Source of the DNA: Anaerolineales bacterium
Lineage (GTDB): Bacteria; Chloroflexota; Anaerolineae; Anaerolineales; Villigracilaceae
Assembly (NCBI GenBank): GCA_016789205.1
Contig: JAEURF010000115.1
Location: 1 to 5,710, forward strand
Reading direction: 5' to 3'
Length of the DNA stretch: 5,710 bases
Position numbers and translations under genes: made by a program. Below are positions 1-4,665 of the stretch, piece after piece; the stretch's first letter is position 1; each line of letters opens with the position of its first letter. The notes under the pieces are model-generated. The model was not told the DNA's origin. It ran no database searches and worked only from the letters and a program-made list of their open reading frames with translations.

Positions 1-2
1 TT

Positions 3-350
3 CAAGATACGAACTTTCATATTTACACAATTGGTAAAACTGTGCAAGGAAGTAATCTCGAATTTACAATTAGTGGAAAACCCAAAGGCACGACACAAAA
101 TGCCAATTTGTTAGAAAATCAAAATTTTGTATTTGGCATTGGCGCGTTAGGTGCGGCTTTAATTTTTGCGGGCGTGTGGATGTATTTAGGAAATAAAAAT
201 AAAGAAGACGTTGAAGAAGATGAATTTGACGATTCTGAATCCATTATGGATGCGATTATCGCGCTTGATGATTTACACAAAGACGGCAAAATTTCGGATG
301 ATGCCTATCAGAAAAGAAGAAATGAATTGAAGAGTAAGTTAAAGAGATAA
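3..350 (+). CDS. C-terminal part of a membrane-anchored protein upstream of ccmA, unknown function (5' partial)
   Basis: The reading frame is open from the first bases of the window, so the true start lies upstream. The GTG at 42 is internal and has no ribosome binding site in front of it. The visible 115 residues contain a polar, beta-rich stretch (about 1-40), one hydrophobic transmembrane helix (about 42-62), a very acidic linker (about 67-80, rich in Glu and Asp) and a basic helical tail (about 81-115) that resembles short C-terminal SHOCT-like helices (LDDLHKDGKISDDAYQKRR). The likely topology is an extracytoplasmic N-terminal part with a short cytoplasmic tail. I recall similar acidic-tailed proteins next to ccmA in Anaerolineae, which suggests a link to cytochrome c maturation, but there is no heme-binding CXXCH or other catalytic motif in the visible part. 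Function is not assigned. Confidence 0.8.
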   Translation, partial: QDTNFHIYTIGKTVQGSNLEFTISGKPKGTTQNANLLENQNFVFGIGALGAALIFAGVWMYLGNKNKEDVEEDEFDDSESIMDAIIALDDLHKDGKISDDAYQKRRNELKSKLKR

Positions 351-352
351 TA

Positions 353-404
353 TGGAGTCAGCCAGCTTGCTGGCGTATTTGCAGAAGCAAGCTTCTGCAT
401 TCCA
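353..404. repeat. Double-hairpin palindromic element before ccmA
   Basis: This 52-bp unit fills nearly all of the gap between the upstream gene and ccmA. Its ends are imperfect inverted repeats (TGGAGT at 353-358 and ATTCCA at 399-404). Inside are two perfect hairpins: GCCAG/CTGGC (361-365 with 370-374, loop CTTG) and GCAGAAG/CTTCTGC (381-387 with 392-398, loop CAAG). The two loops are complementary, and the match extends to 8 bases (AGCTTGCT 364-371, AGCAAGCT 386-393). The compact layout with terminal inverted repeats looks like a REP- or MITE-type dispersed element. No T-run follows it on the plus strand, so it is not an intrinsic terminator. Genome-wide copies cannot be verified from this window. 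Confidence 0.75.
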
Positions 405-413
405 AAAAAAACA

Positions 414-1112
414 ATGATAGAAGTAACCAAACTCATCAAACGCTTTGGACTAAAAACAATTCTGCGCGGCTTGGATTTTCAAGTTCAACCCGGAGAATTT
501 GTAGCCTTGCTAGGTCCAAACGGCGCGGGTAAAACAACGTTCTTAAGAATCTTAGCGTCACTATCAAAACCAAGTTTGGGAAATGTCAAAGTTGCAGGAT
601 ACTCACTGCCCAATCAATCAGCCCAAGTGCGTGCAAAGTTAGGCGTTGTCTCACATTTGCCATTGCTATACCCAGATTTAACCGCAGAAGAAAATTTACA
701 ATTTTATGCAAGAATGTATGGAATACCCAATTCCCAAGCACGCATTACACAGGTTTTACAACTCATCGGGTTAGAAAATCGCCGCAAAGATTTAGTGCGC
801 ACATTTTCGCGTGGCATGAGTCAACGCCTTGCAATTGGTCGTGCCATTCTGCATGAGCCAGAAGTCATTTTATTTGATGAACCCTACACAGGCTTAGACC
901 AAGATGCGTCTGTCATGTTAGATGATGTGCTTCGCACAGTCGCCTCACACGGACGCACGGTTGTGATGACATCCCACGACCTTATCCGCGCCGAAGCACT
1001 CGCCACCCGCTTTGACGTTTTATCTCGTGGCGTGATTACTGCTTCTATCAATAAAAGTGATTTGAAAAATAATAACGTCTTAGATTTTTATAAACAAGCC
1101 TTAGAAAACTGA
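414..1112 (+). CDS. ccmA: Heme exporter ATP-binding protein CcmA (cytochrome c maturation ABC ATPase)
   Basis: This is the cytoplasmic ATPase of the CcmABCD complex. In the known system, ATP hydrolysis by CcmA drives release of heme-loaded CcmE from CcmC/D. The 232 residues hold one complete ABC domain: Walker A GPNGAGKTT (34-42), the ABC signature in its CcmA form FSRGMSQRL (131-139), Walker B VILFDEP (151-157) and the H-loop histidine (H188 in TSHD). The Q-loop region reads SHLPLLYPDLT (80-90), with Leu82 where I expect Gln from remembered CcmA proteins. The ATG at 414 fits the usual start (MIEVTKLIKRFG), but there is no Shine-Dalgarno sequence, only eight A residues (404-411). ccmB follows 10 bases after the stop, so the two are very probably co-transcribed. 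The downstream permease removes most doubt about which ABC ATPase this is. Confidence 0.95.
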   Translation: MIEVTKLIKRFGLKTILRGLDFQVQPGEFVALLGPNGAGKTTFLRILASLSKPSLGNVKVAGYSLPNQSAQVRAKLGVVSHLPLLYPDLTAEENLQFYARMYGIPNSQARITQVLQLIGLENRRKDLVRTFSRGMSQRLAIGRAILHEPEVILFDEPYTGLDQDASVMLDDVLRTVASHGRTVVMTSHDLIRAEALATRFDVLSRGVITASINKSDLKNNNVLDFYKQALEN

Positions 1113-1122
1113 TTACCGATTA
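1109..1122. repeat. Two tandem 7-bp repeats (CYGATTA) between ccmA and ccmB
   Basis: The bases joining ccmA to ccmB are exactly two heptamers, CTGATTA (1109-1115) and CCGATTA (1116-1122), and the ccmB ATG follows directly. The ccmA stop codon TGA (1110-1112) lies in the first unit. The same heptamers recur before ccmC (1933-1960). They resemble the 7-bp short tandemly repeated sequences known from filamentous cyanobacteria in general form only. They contain no Shine-Dalgarno sequence. Confidence 0.6.
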
Positions 1123-1803
1123 ATGAAACCATCTTTCCTCAAAGCCACACTCGCCATCGTCCAAAAAGACCTCGCCGCCGAATTTCGTTCGCGTGAATTA
1201 TTAACTGCGATGTTAACTTTTTCAGTGCTTGTGATTTTAATTTTCAACTTCGCCTTAGACTTAAACATTGACGTCCGCCAAAAAGTAACCGCTGGCGTGT
1301 TGTGGACAACCTTTGCATTCGCAGGCACACTCGGATTAAACAGGTCTATGGCTGTTGAAAAAGACAGAGGTTGCATGGATGGTCTCTTGCTTGCGCCAGT
1401 AGATAGGTCTGCAATTTTTTTTGGCAAAGCCATCAGCAATTTAGCCTTTATGTTAATTGTCGAAGCGATTGTGCTTCCTTTATATGCGTTTTTCTATAAT
1501 GAATTCCGCATCTTTCAACTAGAGTTTATCGCTGTGCTGTTACTTGGCTCTATCGGATATATTGCCGTCGGGACATTGCTTTCAGCAATGGCAGTCCAAA
1601 CCCGCACCAGAGAAATTCTACTTCCCATATTATTATTTCCTATCGTCGTGCCAGTCTTAATCGCATCCGTTTTAGCCAGTGGAGCGATTATTATCGGAGC
1701 AGAATTTTCTGAAATCCGTGCACCACTGAATTTATTAATTGTCTATGATGTGATTTTTATCGCCGTCTCTTTCATGTTCTTTGACTTTATCGTCGAAGAA
1801 TAG
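1123..1803 (+). CDS. ccmB: Heme exporter permease CcmB
   Basis: This is the membrane subunit partnering CcmA in the CcmABCD heme-handling complex. At 226 residues it has the usual CcmB length. Six hydrophobic helices can be placed at about 26-45, 55-73, 100-123, 130-157, 165-190 and 202-222. The N-terminal amphipathic segment (IVQKDLAAEFRSRE, 12-25) and the charged loop at 72-102 (LNRSMAVEKDRGCMDGLLLAP and following) are the most recognisable CcmB regions. The ATG at 1123 keeps the family N-terminus but has no Shine-Dalgarno sequence. With only 10 bases after the ccmA stop, translation is probably coupled to ccmA. The TAG stop (1801-1803) is also the first three bases of a palindromic repeat element. 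No frameshift or missing segment is seen. Confidence 0.95.
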   Translation: MKPSFLKATLAIVQKDLAAEFRSRELLTAMLTFSVLVILIFNFALDLNIDVRQKVTAGVLWTTFAFAGTLGLNRSMAVEKDRGCMDGLLLAPVDRSAIFFGKAISNLAFMLIVEAIVLPLYAFFYNEFRIFQLEFIAVLLLGSIGYIAVGTLLSAMAVQTRTREILLPILLFPIVVPVLIASVLASGAIIIGAEFSEIRAPLNLLIVYDVIFIAVSFMFFDFIVEE

Positions 1804-1855
1804 GTCACGCTTGTAGCAAAATTAATTGAGCCAGTCACGTTGCAAACGTGACCTA
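1801..1855. repeat. Palindromic repeat element, copy 1 (GTCACGTT/AACGTGAC family), starting on the ccmB stop
   Basis: Outer arms TAGGTCACG (1801-1809) and CGTGACCTA (1847-1855) are perfect inverted repeats. An inner hairpin GTCACGTT (1834-1841), loop GCA, AACGTGAC (1845-1852) shares its 3' arm with the outer pair, so the two foldings exclude each other. The 8-bp stem recurs exactly after ccmD (2833-2851) with a different loop, and both copies begin with the TAG stop of the gene before them. No T-run follows, so this is not a typical intrinsic terminator. It looks like a non-autonomous dispersed palindromic element. Confidence 0.75.
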
Positions 1856-1977
1856 CAAAATCTACAAATTCTAGAAAACTGATATACCATTTCTCACCAA
1901 ACTCTATACAAAGTCAGATAAATTAACACCTACTGAATACTGTACACCGATTACTGATTACTTCCAAAGGACCTTCC
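1856..1977. other. Rest of the ccmB-ccmC gap, with the ccmC ribosome binding site
   Basis: No coding frame is apparent here on either strand. The stretch is AT-rich and contains TAGAAAACTGAT (1872-1883), which also occurs across the ccmA end (1102-1113), then the heptamer array (1933-1960), then a good Shine-Dalgarno sequence AAAGGA (1966-1971) six bases before the ccmC ATG. TATACA (1905-1910) is a weak -10 candidate, but no -35 box stands at a proper distance, so no promoter is called. Confidence 0.5.
1933..1960. repeat. Four tandem 7-bp repeat units before ccmC
   Basis: Four heptamers lie in register at 1933, 1940, 1947 and 1954. The first is CTGAATA, the second is degenerate (CTGTACA), and the third and fourth are CCGATTA and CTGATTA. 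The last two are the units found between ccmA and ccmB, in opposite order. The array ends six bases before the ccmC Shine-Dalgarno sequence. Confidence 0.6.
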
Positions 1978-2679
1978 ATGCAAAAAAAACCAATCTTACT
2001 CACCATCTTAGACGTTCTCTCCATTATTGCCATTGGGGTCGCTACATATTTTGCACTTGTCTTTGCCCCTACTGAATTGGTCATGGGAGAAGTGCAACGC
2101 GTCTTTTATTTCCATGTTGGTACAGGCTGGGTGGCTTTGCTGGGGTTTATCATCGCATCTATAGCAGGCATTGCATATCTTATTTCCAAAAATATGATGT
2201 GGGACCGCTTCGGGCTTGCCGCAGTAGAAGTCAGTGCCATGTTTTTCTTAATCACAATTATTCTTGGTTCCATTTGGGCACGCCCGGCATGGAACACATG
2301 GTGGACTTGGGATGTGCGTTTAACCACTGCCGCCATCACAGAATTAATTTTCATTGCCTACTTTATGTTAAGACAAGGCATTGAAGACCCTGAAAAACGC
2401 GCACGCTTTGGTGCAGTGTATACATTATTGGGCGGGTTGAGCGCACCGATTACATTCATGGTCATTCGTTTGTTTCGCAGTATTCATCCTGTTGTAGTTG
2501 GTAACCCAAGCGCGGCGGCACAAGGCGGCTTTGATATGTCGCCAGATATGCGCAACACATTATTTGTTGCATTAATCGCTTTCACAATTTTATTTATAGA
2601 CTTTATATGGCATCGCGTTCGACTTGGTGGCTTGCAAGAAAAAGTAGAACAACTCAAACTCAAAACCCTCGGAGAATAA
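1978..2679 (+). CDS. ccmC: Cytochrome c maturation protein CcmC (heme delivery to CcmE)
   Basis: CcmC is an integral membrane protein that binds heme on the outer face of the membrane and passes it to the heme chaperone CcmE. The 233 residues show six hydrophobic helices, roughly 10-30, 48-70, 82-100, 117-133, 145-165 and 192-211. The tryptophan-rich WWD motif is at 100-112 (W100, W105, W108, W109, W111, D112). Two histidines sit in the positions of the known axial heme ligands: H46 in FYFHVG before helix 2 and H170 in SIHP after helix 5. The start is well supported by AAAGGA at 1966-1971, six bases before the ATG. The 174-bp gap behind ccmB is unusual for a tight ccm operon and is largely repeat sequence. 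CcmF also has a WWD domain but is far longer, so CcmC is the secure call. Confidence 0.95.
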   Translation: MQKKPILLTILDVLSIIAIGVATYFALVFAPTELVMGEVQRVFYFHVGTGWVALLGFIIASIAGIAYLISKNMMWDRFGLAAVEVSAMFFLITIILGSIWARPAWNTWWTWDVRLTTAAITELIFIAYFMLRQGIEDPEKRARFGAVYTLLGGLSAPITFMVIRLFRSIHPVVVGNPSAAAQGGFDMSPDMRNTLFVALIAFTILFIDFIWHRVRLGGLQEKVEQLKLKTLGE

Positions 2680-2680
2680 A

Positions 2681-2833
2681 ATGGAATCGACACCCGATAC
2701 ATCCGCATATATGATTGCAGGTTATATGGTTGCCTTTCTTGTCATGGGCATATATATTCTTAGCATTTACATCCGCAACAAAAACCTGAAAGCCGAACTT
2801 GAAATTTTAGAAGAGTTGGAAGAAAAAAAGTAG
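2681..2833 (+). CDS. ccmD: Small membrane protein CcmD
   Basis: A 50-codon gene starts one base after the ccmC stop. Its Shine-Dalgarno sequence GGAG (2671-2674) lies inside the ccmC end, six bases before the ATG at 2681. The product has a short polar N-terminus, one transmembrane helix (about 10-31, rich in Met, Ile and Tyr), then a basic stretch (IRNKNLK, 31-37) and an acidic, Lys-ended helical tail (39-50). This fits CcmD, a small single-helix component of the CcmABCD complex needed for release of holo-CcmE. CcmD proteins are poorly conserved, so the call rests on size, topology and position directly behind ccmC. The TAG stop (2831-2833) is the first triplet of a palindromic repeat element. 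Confidence 0.85.
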   Translation: MESTPDTSAYMIAGYMVAFLVMGIYILSIYIRNKNLKAELEILEELEEKK

Positions 2834-2873
2834 TCACGTTTGTAACGTGACATCACGCTAAAAGTTTGACCTA
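2831..2873. repeat. Palindromic repeat element, copy 2 (GTCACGTT/AACGTGAC family), starting on the ccmD stop
   Basis: A perfect 8-bp hairpin GTCACGTT (2833-2840), loop TGT, AACGTGAC (2844-2851) repeats the stem of copy 1 at 1834-1852. The element ends in TTTGACCTA (2865-2873), close to the GTGACCTA end of copy 1. The hairpin is at the 5' side here but at the 3' side in copy 1, as if different parts of a longer ancestral palindrome were kept. Its 3' end supplies the TTGACC of a possible -35 box. Confidence 0.7.
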
Positions 2874-2896
2874 CATATTAAGGAGTCCGTTATAAT
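2866..2896 (+). promoter_or_regulatory. Possible promoter for the 2919-4562 gene, overlapping the ccm terminator
   Basis: TTGACC (2866-2871) matches the -35 consensus at five of six bases, and TATAAT (2891-2896) matches the -10 consensus exactly. The spacer is 19 bp, at the long end of what housekeeping promoters tolerate. The -35 box is in the end of a repeat element and the -10 box is in the loop of the terminator hairpin. Initiation would be near 2903, giving a leader of about 16 bases before the ATG at 2919, with no Shine-Dalgarno sequence. It is a sequence match only. Confidence 0.45.
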
Positions 2897-2911
2897 AAGC
2901 GGACTCTTTTT
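2881..2911 (+). terminator. Intrinsic terminator after ccmD
   Basis: GAGTCCG (2883-2889) pairs perfectly with CGGACTC (2900-2906) around a 10-base AT-rich loop, and five T residues follow (2907-2911). A2881-T2908 and G2882-T2907 can extend the stem. This is a classical Rho-independent terminator, placed 48 bp behind the ccmD stop. It ends only eight bases before the next start codon. Confidence 0.85.
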
Positions 2912-2918
2912 GATTCTC

Positions 2919-4562
2919 ATGCAAAAACGGCAACGGATGCTTCATCTGCTTTTGATGTTGATTGCCCTCTTCAATATGGCATTCGCCTCCGGCATCGCGC
3001 CCGCCTCAGGCTTAGACGTTGCGTCTGGTTCTGCATCCCAGCTCCCCCCTGGTCCCGACCGATTTTCTATCATCGCCGTAGAATATACATCCTATCAGTG
3101 GCATCTTAAAAATTGGAAAGATAAAAAAATAGTCTGTACTATTTATTCGGAACATAATCAAACGCCGTTGCCCGGCGAAGTGTATCGTGATTGCGGGGAA
3201 AAAATTTACAATACTTGGATGACCCAACCAACTTGTAACCTCAATGATGTAAAAAATTGTAAAGGCTATTATGCCTTGTTGATTGACACCCAGAAAAAAG
3301 AAAAAGAAATTGGCTTGGAGTTACCCGCCGCTAGTGCATGGATTTCACTTGAAGATTGTGAAGCCGTGTTTAGTACCTCTACAAATATTTGTGAAACCAA
3401 ACCAACCCTTGTGATTACAGGCTTAGAACCCTTACCAAATGAATCCATCATTAAAGTAGAAGGAACTTACAACGGCGAATCATTCTTTTGTGATGAAACA
3501 GATGTTTGCAAATTTCGCATTCCTGAAACAGATGAAGGCGGTGTGGAAGTTGAGTTTTGGTCTTATTCTAGTTATGGAGATAGCAGTATTGTTTACAAAG
3601 CCCAAGTGCGCGTGCAAGTTGTAGATGAAGGCGACCCTGACCAACTTTATTATTATGTAGATGTACTTTCATCACAGTTTCAAGGACAATCTGCAACGTG
3701 TTCTGAAGCATGGGGTGTTTTTCCGCCAGTGCGCGGCACACCTGAATGGCTGAGCACCCCCACCCAAAGTGAGGATTTAAGCAGTGACATTCCTTATACG
3801 TATCTTGCCGCAAATTTAATTTTACAAGGCGTGGTGGATGCGAGTTCATGCCCAGATGGAGGTTTGGCTCCGGGGAATGTAGTGAACCAATGTGGCATGG
3901 AAGAAGCACGCGATGCTGTCACTGAATGGCAAAATCAATTTGATGAATTGATTTTAACCACAGCCAAAGAAACCAGTGTGCCAGCTCGGTTATTGAAAAA
4001 TCTTTTTGCACGTGAAAGCCAATTCTGGCCCGGCATTTATCACGCATCAAATGATGTCGGCTTGGGACAATTAACCGAAAATGGCGCCGATACTACTTTA
4101 TTTTGGAATCGTTCATTTTTTAATCAATTTTGTCCACTCGTCATGGATTCTGAAATCTGTGGTGCAGGGTATGCAAATTTAGATGAAGAACAACAACTTC
4201 AATTACGCCAAGCATTGGTTGGAAGCGTCAATGCAACTTGTGAAGAATGTCCGTTAGGATTTGATTTAACCCAAGCAGATTTTTCTGTGGGAGTGTTTGC
4301 TCATACGATGATTGCCAATTGCCAACAAGCCGGTCAGGTGGTAAAAAATTATACAGGCGCATCGCCCGGCGATGCTGCTTCTTATGAAGATTTGTGGAAG
4401 TTCACGTTAGTCAATTACAATGCAGGTGGCGGATGTTTAGCAGAAGCCATTTCATTTGCTACTGCCTTGAACAGTTTGCCACTGACATGGGATTCTGTTT
4501 CACCTCACTTAACTGGCGTGTGTGCTAGCGCAGTAGATTATGTTAATGATATAAGTCAGTAA
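2919..4562 (+). CDS. Secreted cysteine-rich protein with SLT/lysozyme-like lytic transglycosylase domain
   Basis: The 547-residue product begins with a signal peptide: basic n-region (MQKRQR), hydrophobic core (8-22) and a likely cleavage after AFA (21-23). The N-terminal half (about 45-160) is unrecognised. Residues about 160-237 look like a beta-sandwich, Ig-like segment. From about 335 the sequence resembles the SLT/goose-lysozyme fold: a helix with LLKNLFARESQFWP and candidate catalytic Glu366, then GLGQLT (381-386) and NYNAGGGC (499-506). Enzymes of this fold cleave the glycan strands of peptidoglycan. The mature protein has 18 cysteines, many closely spaced (73/92, 106/114, 147/158, 191/197, 441/444), suggesting disulfides outside the cell. 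The ATG at 2919 is preferred because it gives the full basic n-region. The TTG at 2910 adds three residues inside the terminator T-run, and the ATG at 2937 would remove the basic residues. None has a Shine-Dalgarno sequence. Substrate and activity are inferred. Confidence 0.8.
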   Translation: MQKRQRMLHLLLMLIALFNMAFASGIAPASGLDVASGSASQLPPGPDRFSIIAVEYTSYQWHLKNWKDKKIVCTIYSEHNQTPLPGEVYRDCGEKIYNTWMTQPTCNLNDVKNCKGYYALLIDTQKKEKEIGLELPAASAWISLEDCEAVFSTSTNICETKPTLVITGLEPLPNESIIKVEGTYNGESFFCDETDVCKFRIPETDEGGVEVEFWSYSSYGDSSIVYKAQVRVQVVDEGDPDQLYYYVDVLSSQFQGQSATCSEAWGVFPPVRGTPEWLSTPTQSEDLSSDIPYTYLAANLILQGVVDASSCPDGGLAPGNVVNQCGMEEARDAVTEWQNQFDELILTTAKETSVPARLLKNLFARESQFWPGIYHASNDVGLGQLTENGADTTLFWNRSFFNQFCPLVMDSEICGAGYANLDEEQQLQLRQALVGSVNATCEECPLGFDLTQADFSVGVFAHTMIANCQQAGQVVKNYTGASPGDAASYEDLWKFTLVNYNAGGGCLAEAISFATALNSLPLTWDSVSPHLTGVCASAVDYVNDISQ

Positions 4563-4567
4563 ATTCG

Positions 4568-4646
4568 TGTCACCCTGAGCGATAGCGAAGGGTCTCTATC
4601 ATTATCGTGGAGATTCTTCGCCGCAAGAGCGCGGCTCAGAATGACA
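4568..4646. repeat. 79-bp imperfect palindrome (REP/MITE-like) between the SLT gene and the Fe-S gene
   Basis: The ends TGTCACCCTGAGC (4568-4580) and GCTCAGAATGACA (4634-4646) are inverted repeats matching at 11 of 13 positions. Inside, GCGAAGGGTCTC (4585-4596) faces GAGATTCTTCGC (4610-4621) with 10 of 12 matches. The outer mismatches become G-U pairs in a minus-strand transcript and the inner ones become G-U pairs in a plus-strand transcript, so folding is tolerated in both. The arms resemble dispersed palindromes I recall from many environmental bacterial genomes, Chloroflexota included. It fills most of the 103-bp gap. No T-run follows, so termination is not claimed. Confidence 0.75.
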
Positions 4647-4665
4647 TATTAACTTTGGAGACTTC

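Noticed and set aside
42..350. Complete small gene starting at GTG 42
   Set aside because: The frame is open upstream to the window edge and there is no Shine-Dalgarno sequence, so it is better read as the end of a longer gene.
381..411. Intrinsic terminator before ccmA (hairpin followed by a homopolymer)
   Set aside because: The homopolymer is A on the plus strand. On the minus strand the T-run comes before the hairpin instead of after it, so neither orientation is a terminator.
1113..1439. Minus-strand open frame of 108 codons opposite ccmB
   Set aside because: It lies wholly over the well-supported ccmA end and ccmB, and the translation has no family resemblance. It is a shadow frame.
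1883..1910. Promoter for ccmC using TATACC or TATACA
   Set aside because: No acceptable -35 box lies 16-19 bp upstream of either, and the -10 matches are weak.
1109..1960. CRISPR array
   Set aside because: The repeats are 7 bp without spacers of constant length, and no cas gene is present.
2910..2918. TTG start at 2910 for the SLT gene
   Set aside because: It lies within the terminator T-run with no ribosome binding site. The ATG nine bases later gives a normal signal peptide.
3568..3909. Minus-strand open frame of 113 codons opposite the SLT gene
   Set aside because: It overlaps a continuous coding frame with signal peptide and catalytic motifs. The Cys/His-rich look is incidental and no start site is seen.
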